Shown: positions 1 through 7,350 of the stretch, one piece after another
Layout of the letters: every line of letters begins with the position of its first letter
How positions within the stretch are numbered: position 1 is the first letter of the stretch
Source of the DNA: Acidobacteriaceae bacterium
GTDB lineage: Bacteria; Acidobacteriota; Terriglobia; Terriglobales; Acidobacteriaceae
Direction: 5' to 3'
DNA: 8,744 nucleotides
Assembly (NCBI GenBank): GCA_003162495.1
Contig: PMOF01000146.1
Coordinates: 1 to 8,744 of the forward strand
Made by a program: the position numbers and the translations under genes
The notes under the pieces: generated by a model
Databases searched by the model: none
Told to the model about the DNA's origin: nothing
What the model saw: the letters and a program-made list of their open reading frames with translations, nothing else

Positions 1-89
1 GGATCAGCCACGATCCAGTCGTACTCGCCCTTCGCCCCGGCGATGAATCCATCCAGGCTCATCGCCACCCTGTAACGCAAACGCCGCAT
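1..89 (-). CDS. Dihydrofolate reductase / RibD C-terminal-like reductase, N-terminal fragment
   Basis: The gene is cut by the left window edge; only 29 codons are visible. The protein begins MRRLRYRVAMSLDGFIAG and continues with GEYDWIVAD. The pattern (V)AMSLDGFIAG followed by EYDW is the typical first strand and NADPH-side loop of the DHFR-like RibD C-terminal family, which are NADPH-dependent reductases of about 180-200 residues, mostly without a defined substrate. The ATG at 87-89 is preferred because GGAGG sits 5 bases upstream (95-99). The Met ten codons in (60-62) is a possible alternative start with a weaker upstream AGGG. The start lies 23 bp after the acs stop on the same strand, so co-transcription with acs is likely. 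Family assignment rests on the N-terminal motif only; true folate reduction is not implied. Confidence 0.72.
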   Translation of the reverse strand, partial: MRRLRYRVAMSLDGFIAGAKGEYDWIVAD

Positions 90-94
90 CTTCG

Positions 95-99
95 CCTCC
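95..99 (-). promoter_or_regulatory. Ribosome binding site of the DHFR/RibD-like gene
   Basis: On the minus strand GGAGG precedes the ATG by 5 bases. It lies in the 23-bp gap after the acs stop codon (113-115). This supports the 89 start over the internal Met at 62 and supports translation from an acs read-through transcript. Confidence 0.6.
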
Positions 100-112
100 G
101 CTTGAGGTCCGC

Positions 113-2089
<1,977 letters not shown>

Positions 2090-2130
2090 GAAGACGTCCT
2101 TTTTGGCGAGGGAAGATGAAAGCGCTCGCG

Positions 2131-2153
2131 GCTGCCGGCAGCGGGCTTCCGCT
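2131..2153 (-). other. Adjoining small palindromes in the acs leader
   Basis: The perfect 12-bp palindrome GCTGCCGGCAGC (2131-2142) is followed directly, with overlap, by a 5-bp stem AGCGG/CCGCT around a 4-base loop (2140-2153). Both lie 42-64 bp upstream of the acs ATG. If transcription starts upstream of 2153 they would fold in the acs 5' leader; the two folds share bases and are mutually exclusive. No regulator can be named, and GC-rich DNA produces such structures by chance. Confidence 0.3.
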
Positions 2154-2172
2154 CAGACTCCGCGTGGCTGTC

Positions 2173-2202
2173 ACTCTAACCAGCCCGGGGCACACTCGGC
2201 AA
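2173..2202 (-). promoter_or_regulatory. Candidate sigma-70-like promoter of acs
   Basis: On the minus strand TTGCCG (2197-2202) and TAGAGT (2173-2178) are separated by 18 bases. Each matches 4 of 6 consensus positions. The position would give a leader of about 75 bases for acs. This is only a weak match. Confidence 0.25.
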
Positions 2203-2345
2203 GTGGGCGAAGCTCCGCCGCTCCAGAGGGTCGGCCTGAGATCACTTCGTAGTTGAGAAAGAAGCCGAGATTAGAATGTTGCCAGAGATCGGATGCATGG
2301 AGTTCGCTGTCCCCACGGGCTTGAACTCCCTGAAACTCTGATAAG

Positions 2346-2352
2346 AAGGGAG
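2346..2352 (+). promoter_or_regulatory. Ribosome binding site deciding the start of the small membrane protein
   Basis: AAGGGAG lies 6 bases before the ATG at 2359. The in-frame upstream ATG at 2293 has no comparable purine tract and would add a polar, Cys/Arg-containing extension, so the 2359 start is preferred. A TAGAAT hexamer at 2272-2277 could be a -10 element, but no -35 lies at proper spacing. Confidence 0.55.
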
Positions 2353-2358
2353 CCGGCG

Positions 2359-2700
2359 ATGCTTCTTGAACTCGGCAGAATGCTCTCCTTCGTGCTCAGC
2401 ATTCTCTCCCTCTATCCGGTTATGATGAGCGCCTTCTTTGAACCCGGAAGCCGATGGAACGAGCGCCTGACCGTCATTCTGCTGAATATCGCGCTCGCGG
2501 CCTGTGTGTGCTTTTCCAGCGGCCTGCTATTTTCCTGGCCGGCGCGGACTAACCCCGATGCGGGCCAGCCGCTCATGTCCACGCTCCCGGTCCGCCTTTT
2601 CTTCTGGGCCATGGCGGCCATGGCCATCCTGTTCGCGGTCTCCTGGTACCTGGAGGCTTACTACCTGCCCTTGATCCGGCATGACTGCTGTCGCCACTGA
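2359..2700 (+). CDS. Small hypothetical membrane protein with three predicted helices
   Basis: The protein has 113 residues and is not recognised as a named family. Three hydrophobic segments are visible: about 5-27 (with SFVLSILSLYPVMMSAFF), 36-60 (VILLNIALAACVCFSSGLLF) and 78-102 (VRLFFWAMAAMAILFAVSWYL). A charged EPGSRWNER loop separates the first two, and a polar PARTNPDAGQ loop separates the last two. The C-terminus is short and ends with HDCCRH, a Cys/His cluster. It sits between divergently oriented acs on the left and the convergent MHS transporter on the right, whose stop codon is 45 bp away, and it appears to be transcribed alone. The coding case rests on a good ribosome binding site, coherent membrane topology and no competing frame. 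Function is unknown; an inner-membrane location is inferred from hydrophobicity only. Confidence 0.72.
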   Translation: MLLELGRMLSFVLSILSLYPVMMSAFFEPGSRWNERLTVILLNIALAACVCFSSGLLFSWPARTNPDAGQPLMSTLPVRLFFWAMAAMAILFAVSWYLEAYYLPLIRHDCCRH

Positions 2701-2745
2701 CCCCAAGGAGCGTTCCGCACAACCCTCGATGCCTCCGTTCAAGCC

Positions 2746-4206
2746 TCAATCCGTCTTCGCGGTCTCTCCCCAGATCAGCTTGCCATGAGTCTCTTTCAAG
2801 AAGATCATCCCAACGATAAACGTTAGTGCCGCGACGCCAATGGGATAATACAGCCCCGCGTAGATATTCCCCGTCGTCGCGCAAAGCCCCAGCCCAATCA
2901 AGGGCAATAAACCGCCAAAAACGCCGTTACCCAGGTGATATGGCAGCGAGACCGACGTGTAACGCACCTTGGCGGGGAAGGCTTCTACCAGGTAGGCCGC
3001 AATCGGCCCATAAGTCATGCACGCAAGCAGCACCTGCAGCCAGACGCAGAAAATCAGCATCGCATGGTTGGCGTTCACCGCTTCTTTGGCCGGAACCAGC
3101 TTGTCGGTCGCGGCGTCTGGGGCGAGCGGCGTCAGCTTGATGGCTCCTGTCACTTTGTCTTTGACCGAGCTCACACTGGTTACATGGTTGCCTGCCGCAT
3201 GCTGCATGCCCTTGTAAATGGGTATGTAGAAAAGCGCCGCGAGTAGCAGCCCGATCATCATCAGCTTCTTGCGGCCGACGCGGTCGCTCAGCGCCCCGAA
3301 GACGGTATAGAACGGCATGCCAGCCAGCAGCGCAATCGCCACGTCGATATTGGCCGTCCTGGCATTCAGCTTGAGCACTGTCTGCATGTAGAACAGAGCG
3401 TAAAAACCCCCTGTGTACCAGACCACTCCCTGGCCGGCCGTGGCGCCAAACAGCGAGATGAGCACCAGCTTCAGGTTTTTCCAGTTGGTGAATGCATCGG
3501 TGAGCGGCTTGGTGGAGTGCATGCCGGCTGCTTTGATCTGCGTGTAGATGGGCGATTCCTTCATCTTCCAGCGGATGTAAAGCGAGATGGTCACCAGCAC
3601 AATCGACGCCAGAAAGGGCAGCCGCCAGCCCCAATCCTGGAAGGTCGCCGGCAGCATGCTTTGCTGCGTCACTACAATCACCGCCAGCGACACAAAAAGC
3701 CCCAGCGTGGCCGTGATCTGGATAAAGCTGGTGTAGAAGCCGCGCCTGTTGTCCGGCACATGTTCGGCCACAAACACCACCGCCCCTCCATATTCGCCGC
3801 CCAGGGCCACGCCCTGCAGCACGCGAATCAGGATCAGCGCAATGGGCGAAAACCAGCCCGCCATCTGGTAGGTGGGCAACAGGCCAATCGAAGCCGTAGA
3901 GAAACCCATAATGGTCAGCGTCAGGATGAAGGCAATTCTGCGCCCTACCAGGTCGCCCAACCGGCCAAAGAAGAGCGCCCCAAATGGCCGCACCAGGAAG
4001 CCCACGGCGAAGGTAGCCAAATAGGCAATCATTGCGAATGTGTCGTTGCCGGGAGGATAGAACTTCAGCGAAAGCACCGTGGCCAGCGAGCCGAAGATGA
4101 AAAAGTCGTACCACTCGATCATGGTTCCGAGCGCGGAGCCAAGTATGACGCGGGGAATGCCCGTGACGCCGGCCCCATTGGGACGGTTGGAAGCGCTGGA
4201 TGCCAT
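2746..4206 (-). CDS. MHS-family major facilitator transporter (metabolite:H+ symporter type)
   Basis: This 486-residue inner-membrane transporter resembles the ProP/ShiA/YhjE-type metabolite:H+ symporters. Signature parts are GTMIEWYDFFIFG at residues 27-39 (TM1), GRLGDLVGRRIAF at 81-93 (motif A after TM2), RVLQGVALGGEYGGA at 128-142 (TM4) and the repeated motif GALSDRVGRKK at 304-314 in the second half. Family members carry organic acids, osmolytes or aromatic acids; the substrate cannot be read from sequence. The family usually has about 430-450 residues. Most of the extra length here is a polar segment around 333-380 between predicted TM9 and TM10, expected on the periplasmic side. A GAGG tract 10 bases before the ATG is a weak ribosome binding site. 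The gene is separated from acs by the opposing small gene, so acetate import coupled to Acs is only a suggestion. galE lies 277 bp upstream on the same strand. Confidence 0.9.
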   Translation of the reverse strand: MASSASNRPNGAGVTGIPRVILGSALGTMIEWYDFFIFGSLATVLSLKFYPPGNDTFAMIAYLATFAVGFLVRPFGALFFGRLGDLVGRRIAFILTLTIMGFSTASIGLLPTYQMAGWFSPIALILIRVLQGVALGGEYGGAVVFVAEHVPDNRRGFYTSFIQITATLGLFVSLAVIVVTQQSMLPATFQDWGWRLPFLASIVLVTISLYIRWKMKESPIYTQIKAAGMHSTKPLTDAFTNWKNLKLVLISLFGATAGQGVVWYTGGFYALFYMQTVLKLNARTANIDVAIALLAGMPFYTVFGALSDRVGRKKLMMIGLLLAALFYIPIYKGMQHAAGNHVTSVSSVKDKVTGAIKLTPLAPDAATDKLVPAKEAVNANHAMLIFCVWLQVLLACMTYGPIAAYLVEAFPAKVRYTSVSLPYHLGNGVFGGLLPLIGLGLCATTGNIYAGLYYPIGVAALTFIVGMIFLKETHGKLIWGETAKTD

Positions 4207-4318
4207 AGATCGAAGACCTCGTGCAGAGCCGCGCGCAAATCCTCCCGGGGAAAATTCAGACTTCGCCAGCTTGGAGTTCGGGTTTCAGGAACTAACGTTG
4301 GCTGCGACTGGATGTAAA

Positions 4319-4324
4319 TGTCAA
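4319..4324 (-). promoter_or_regulatory. Consensus -35-like hexamer upstream of the MHS transporter
   Basis: The minus strand reads TTGACA here, 113 bp upstream of the transporter ATG. No convincing -10 lies 16-18 bases downstream (the bases at 17 spacing read CCAACG), so it may be a chance match or part of an activator-dependent promoter. Confidence 0.2.
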
Positions 4325-4396
4325 GTTAATTCATGTGCGTGTAGCGGGCGACATATGCCGAAATCCAGGCAAATGTACCAGAGACAGTGCGCGCCC

Positions 4397-4436
4397 GATG
4401 GCTTCTTCTTGCCTGATGGCTTTTTCCGTCGGAAAA
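4397..4436. repeat. Direct repeat plus interrupted palindrome between galE and the MHS transporter
   Basis: GATGGCTT occurs at 4397-4404 and again at 4415-4422, an 18-base period with further T-rich similarity after each copy. Directly after it lies the palindrome TTTTCCG-T-CGGAAAA (4422-4436), with perfect 7-base arms. A second copy of GGAAAATTCA is present at 4249-4258 (the first is at 4431-4440). The palindrome is AT-rich with almost no loop and no T-tract after a GC stem, so it is more like a protein-binding site than an intrinsic terminator. It is 48 bp downstream of the galE stop and about 215 bp upstream of the transporter start. Confidence 0.4.
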
Positions 4437-4483
4437 TTCAACCGGACTTCTCTCAATATGGGCTGGGCAATTCTGATTCCCTT

Positions 4484-5485
4484 CTAAGCCTGATAACGCT
4501 TCTGATGCCACGCCCACGCCGTCCGGATAATATCGTCCAACCGGGTATATTTCGGCTTCCAGCCCAGTGCACGAATCGCTTTTTCCGAGCTCGCCACCAG
4601 CGCCGCCGGATCGCCCGGGCGTCGTGGATGAACCTCGGCCGGAATCGGGTGGCTAGTTACGCGCCGCGCCGACTCGATCACCTCGCGGACGCTGAATCCC
4701 TGGCCATTGCCCAGATTGAAAATCAGCTTCCCCTCAGTTTCCAGGGCATTGAGAGCCAGCAAATGCGCGTCGGCCAGGTCGGAGACGTGGATGTAGTCGC
4801 GGATGCAGGTCCCGTCCGGCGTCGCGTAGTCATCGCCATAAATGCGGATCGACGCGCGGCGGCCCAGGGCGACATCGAGAACCAGCGGAATCAGGTGGGA
4901 TTCGGGCTCATGGGCCTCGCCCCGGGTCACGCCCGCCGGCCCCTCCGGCGCTCCGGCCACGTTAAAGTAGCGGAGTGAGGCATAGCGCAGGCCGTGCACG
5001 CGGTGGAACCAGCCCAGCATCTGCTCCACCAGCAGCTTCGACTCCCCATAAGCGTTGGTGGGCAGCAGCCGCGCGTCTTCCTTGATCGGAATCGACTCAG
5101 GCTCGCCGTAGACCGCCGCGGTCGAGGAGAAAACCAGCCGGCGTGGACCGTGGGCCAGCACCGCCTCCAGCAGCGCCAGCGTCGATGCGGTGTTATTGCG
5201 GAAGAAGATTTCAGGCCGCACCATCGACTCGCCGGCCTCGATGAGGGCTGCCATGTGGAGCACGCCGTCGAAAGGCCGGCCCTGGTTCTTCGCGGCGATG
5301 AAAAGACTCTCCAGGAGTGGCCGATCCGCCAGCTCGCCTTCCACAAATTCCACCCCCGGCGGCAAAAGATCCCGGCGGCCGTGACTCAAATTGTCAAAAA
5401 CCACAGGTCGGTGCCCCTGTTCGACAAGAAGCTGCGCGAGGGTACCACCAATGTAACCTGCACCTCCGGTAACCAGTATCCTCAC
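4484..5485 (-). CDS. galE: UDP-glucose 4-epimerase
   Basis: The 333-residue protein is an extended short-chain dehydrogenase/reductase of normal GalE length (about 330-340). GalE interconverts UDP-glucose and UDP-galactose in the cytoplasm using tightly bound NAD+, linking galactose use to exopolysaccharide and lipopolysaccharide precursors. The visible features are the NAD-binding GGAGYIGG (residues 7-14, GxxGxxG), the DNLSHG end of strand 2 (31-36), HMAALIEAGESM (77-88), SSTAAVYG (120-127) with the active-site Ser/Thr, the catalytic pair Tyr146 and Lys150 in YGESK, RYFNVAGA (172-179) and CIRDYIHVSDLADAH (227-241). The start is GTG (5483-5485); an SDR strand begins immediately (MRILVTGG), so a start further upstream is not expected. 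The specificity could extend to UDP-GlcNAc/GalNAc or related sugars. The next gene in the same direction, the MHS transporter, is 277 bp away, so galE is probably monocistronic. Confidence 0.93.
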   Translation of the reverse strand: MRILVTGGAGYIGGTLAQLLVEQGHRPVVFDNLSHGRRDLLPPGVEFVEGELADRPLLESLFIAAKNQGRPFDGVLHMAALIEAGESMVRPEIFFRNNTASTLALLEAVLAHGPRRLVFSSTAAVYGEPESIPIKEDARLLPTNAYGESKLLVEQMLGWFHRVHGLRYASLRYFNVAGAPEGPAGVTRGEAHEPESHLIPLVLDVALGRRASIRIYGDDYATPDGTCIRDYIHVSDLADAHLLALNALETEGKLIFNLGNGQGFSVREVIESARRVTSHPIPAEVHPRRPGDPAALVASSEKAIRALGWKPKYTRLDDIIRTAWAWHQKRYQA

Positions 5486-5495
5486 AAAAGGTTAG

Positions 5496-5500
5496 CCTCC
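5496..5500 (-). promoter_or_regulatory. galE: Ribosome binding site supporting the GTG start of galE
   Basis: GGAGG on the minus strand lies 10 bases before the GTG. The spacing is longer than the usual 5-9 bases, which with the GTG codon suggests moderate translation. No in-frame ATG nearby fits the SDR N-terminus better. Confidence 0.55.
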
Positions 5501-5549
5501 GTTAGAACTTCGGTGTACGATTCGTGTATTACCATGGGGAAATGGCTGG

Positions 5550-5582
5550 GACGGTCCGCGAGCCGACCTTCTTCAGACCGTC
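5550..5582. repeat. 7-bp perfect inverted repeat in the galE leader
   Basis: GACGGTC (5550-5556) and GACCGTC (5576-5582) are perfect reverse complements with a 19-base loop. They lie 65-97 bp upstream of the galE start codon, so the stem could form in the galE mRNA leader if transcription starts further upstream. No T-tract follows on the minus strand, so a terminator is not supported. Confidence 0.4.
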
Positions 5583-5683
5583 GCTTCAGGCGGCTTTGCC
5601 CAGGTATCGAGTGTTGGACGTGTTTCGATGTTTGGCTCTGAACACAGCGGCTTCGGGCGTCGTCTAGTTCCCAGGTCGGCAAA

Positions 5684-5706
5684 TTGTTTCCCTGTTGGGG
5701 AAACAA
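5684..5706. repeat. 9-bp perfect inverted repeat (possible operator or stem-loop)
   Basis: TTGTTTCCC (5684-5692) and GGGAAACAA (5698-5706) are perfect reverse complements around the 5-base centre TGTTG. It is the longest perfect inverted repeat seen in the spacer, about 200 bp from galE and 490 bp from the tonB-like gene. It lacks a following run of T on the plus strand; on the minus strand only TTT follows. The AT-rich outer ends and 14-base centre-to-centre arm distance suit a dimeric regulator, but no regulator can be named. Confidence 0.45.
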
Positions 5707-5730
5707 GAATTGTAACCTCGCAGGCCCGAT

Positions 5731-5768
5731 GCCTTGGGAAGGAAATTGGAGCAGGTGTATGCCAAGGC
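5731..5768. repeat. 7-bp inverted repeat with 24-base loop
   Basis: GCCTTGG (5731-5737) pairs perfectly with CCAAGGC (5762-5768). It lies 25 bp to the right of the 9-bp inverted repeat. The role is unknown; it may be a chance match. Confidence 0.3.
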
Positions 5769-6044
5769 TAGGCGGGACTGAACGAGTGAATGGTGCGGAT
5801 CGCGTTAAGGCTGTGCTGAGTTATGAGTTGTTGCGGCTCTGTCTGGTCATCCGCGATGGGTGTTTTTGACAGATTTTCTTTTCACTCCACGGATTCATTG
5901 TGGGGACATCTTGATCGGGCCGCGGGGCCCGGCGAAGACCGGCAATTTTGCTCCGAAAACCAGATCGCGCAGCATCAACCCACTGGGGAGCAAATTGCAT
6001 CTAACCGATTATGGCGAGGACGGACAGCAGCGGCCTCGTGTCAG

Positions 6045-6063
6045 CCGAATGATCTGGATTCGG
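6045..6063. repeat. 6-bp inverted repeat upstream of the tonB-like gene
   Basis: CCGAAT (6045-6050) and ATTCGG (6058-6063) flank a 7-base centre, about 135 bp before the tonB-like start. It is short enough to be accidental, but it is placed where an upstream regulator could bind. Confidence 0.25.
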
Positions 6064-6196
6064 ATTTGCACGAGTCGCGGGGGATCAAATTCCCCGGTTT
6101 GGGTTCGATCCTGAATGGGGTGCCATACTCCGATGATGTCTGCACGGAAGAACGGATTCTGCGCCGTCTCGACGGACGCTCACGAGGATTAAAATC

Positions 6197-7246
6197 ATGT
6201 CTGTGACCTATTATCCCGGAAGAACCAACTTTGGATTGCTGCCCGAACCCGAAGGGCGGATGCGTTCGTTCATCACCAGCATGGCTATCAACCTGGTGAT
6301 CCTCGCGTTGATGATCTACATTGGCGCCACCGTCAGGCATGTGATGGAGGTGCACCGTTACGAGCAGACCGAACTGTTCCTACCCACAACTCCGCCTCCC
6401 ACCCCCAAGGTCAAGGTTCCTCCGCCGCCCAAGCTTCCGCCTCCGCCCAAGACGCCCGAGGTGAAGTTTGAGGCTCCCAAAATCCGTCTTCCCAAACCGG
6501 AGCCTAAGCCGGATGTGAAACCGATTCAGATGGAAGCCAAAATGGCGCTGCCCACAGTCAAGCTGGAAAAGCAGGCAGTCATCCTGGCGCCTCAGCCCAA
6601 GGCGGCGCTGACGGCGGCCATGCCGGCGCAAGACAACCACGTCAAGCCCTCCACCGCCCCCGTGCACCTGGGCCAGACCTTTGGCGTCACGCCGAACCCC
6701 AATGCCTCGCGTCCGGCCACAATCGCGGCCATCGGCAACCCCTATGGCGGCATGCAGGGCCCGGCTGTTGCGCCTCATGGAGTCGTCGGCTCGACAGGCA
6801 TTGGCAATGGGCTCAAATCCGGCTCCAACGCCGGTGTGGTGGGTAAGGTGGCTTCAGCCGGTATTCCGGGCGGCACCGCTGCCACTGGCTCCTATAGTGG
6901 CGGCAAGGTTGGCTCAGCCGGCATTCCCACCGTCACCACCGTGTCCGCTTCGGCCCGCATGGCCAACGAACAGCCCGCTGCCACCAACCTTGAGGTGCTC
7001 TCCAAACCAGCCGTGCAATACACCAGTGAGGCCCGGCAAATGAAGGTCCAGGGCGATGTGATTTTGCGGGTTACTTTTACCGCTGCCGGACAGGTGGTAG
7101 TGCAAGGTTTGGTACGCGGGCTGGGACATGGCCTCGATGACGAGGCACGCCGGGTGGCGCAGCAGATAAAATTTCGCCCAGCTACCCGCAACGGACTGGC
7201 AGTCGACTTGACCACCAATATCACCATTTCCTTCCAGTTGGCGTAG
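6197..7246 (+). CDS. TonB-family energy transducer with long Pro-rich and Gly-rich linker
   Basis: This 349-residue protein has the TonB layout: a short cytoplasmic N-terminus (1-23), one transmembrane helix (about 25-46), a Pro/Lys/Glu-rich stretch (about 56-110, with PPPPKLPPPPK), a Gly/Ala/Ser-rich linker (about 150-255), and a C-terminal TonB domain (about 266-349) with VQGDVILRVTFTAAGQV, GLDDEARRVAQQIKFRPA and a final beta strand ITISFQLA. TonB proteins transmit proton motive force from ExbB/ExbD to outer-membrane receptors; no exbB, exbD or receptor gene is in the window. The helix carries SMAIN (28-32) where the canonical motif is SxxxH. The usual YP at the domain entry is YT. GAGGA 8 bases before the ATG supports the start. 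The M48-like gene follows 104 bp downstream on the same strand. A dedicated partner, rather than general iron uptake, is possible. Confidence 0.88.
   Translation: MSVTYYPGRTNFGLLPEPEGRMRSFITSMAINLVILALMIYIGATVRHVMEVHRYEQTELFLPTTPPPTPKVKVPPPPKLPPPPKTPEVKFEAPKIRLPKPEPKPDVKPIQMEAKMALPTVKLEKQAVILAPQPKAALTAAMPAQDNHVKPSTAPVHLGQTFGVTPNPNASRPATIAAIGNPYGGMQGPAVAPHGVVGSTGIGNGLKSGSNAGVVGKVASAGIPGGTAATGSYSGGKVGSAGIPTVTTVSASARMANEQPAATNLEVLSKPAVQYTSEARQMKVQGDVILRVTFTAAGQVVVQGLVRGLGHGLDDEARRVAQQIKFRPATRNGLAVDLTTNITISFQLA
6845..6927 (+). repeat. Internal 60-base-period duplication in the TonB-like linker
   Basis: Two 23-base copies (6845-6867 and 6905-6927) match at 19 positions and encode KVASAGIP and KVGSAGIP, beginning at residues 217 and 237. 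The spacing is exactly 20 codons. This points to expansion of the Gly-rich linker by tandem duplication. Confidence 0.6.
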
Positions 7247-7339
7247 CATTTTGGAAGCACGCAGAGTCAAAGACTGTGGTCTGTCTACCCAAGCCTAAGC
7301 GGTACTGTCGGCGCGGGAATGACCTGGAAGAACTTACCT

Positions 7340-7344
7340 AGGAG
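7340..7344 (+). promoter_or_regulatory. Ribosome binding site of the M48-like gene
   Basis: AGGAG lies 6 bases before the ATG at 7351. It fixes the start directly in front of a clear signal peptide. Confidence 0.65.
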
Positions 7345-7350
7345 TTTGAC

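Larger units (their letters stand above)
5486..6196. other. 711-bp spacer between divergent galE and tonB-like genes, without a credible gene
   Basis: Open frames here are short, lack good ribosome binding sites and give low-complexity or composition-odd translations, so none is called. The spacer is more AT-rich in patches than its flanks and holds several perfect inverted repeats: 5550-5582, 5684-5706, 5731-5768, 5916-5931 (CGGGCC/GGCCCG), 6045-6063 and 6164-6175 (CCGTC/GACGG). A consensus -35 hexamer TTGACA occurs on the plus strand at 5866-5871, but no good -10 follows. A weak pair TTGGGT (6099-6104) and CATACT (6123-6128), 18 bases apart, is the nearest promoter-like signal for the tonB-like gene. 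The spacer must contain the promoters of both flanking genes, and it is large enough for a small RNA, but no known RNA family is recognised. Confidence 0.6.

Noticed and set aside
2701..2745. Bidirectional terminator between the convergent small membrane gene and the MHS transporter
   Set aside because: The 45-bp gap shows no strong GC stem with a T-run on either strand.
3517..4978. Long plus-strand open frames opposite the MHS transporter and galE
   Set aside because: They are antisense shadows with low-complexity Arg/Gln/His-rich translations and no ribosome binding sites.
5592..5601. GGGCAAAGCC on the minus strand, reminiscent of the c-di-GMP-I riboswitch core
   Set aside because: The companion CAAACC/GCAAAGCC pair, tetraloop stem and receptor helix are not found around it.
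5482..5706. 74-codon minus-strand frame overlapping galE by GTGA
   Set aside because: The 4-base overlap looks like translational coupling, but the product has no domain-like pattern, there is no good ribosome site, and the frame starts inside an inverted repeat. Treated as chance.
5866..5871. Consensus TTGACA as a tonB promoter
   Set aside because: No acceptable -10 is found 16-18 bases downstream, and it is over 320 bp from the gene; kept only as a note in the spacer entry.
6099..6122. tRNA-like T-arm (GGGTTCGATCC followed by a CCA)
   Set aside because: The stem has a mismatch, the distance to CCA does not fit an acceptor stem, and no matching 5' acceptor, D-arm or anticodon arm lies upstream.
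5823..6206. 127-codon plus-strand frame running into the tonB-like start
   Set aside because: Composition and translation look non-coding and no ribosome binding site is seen.
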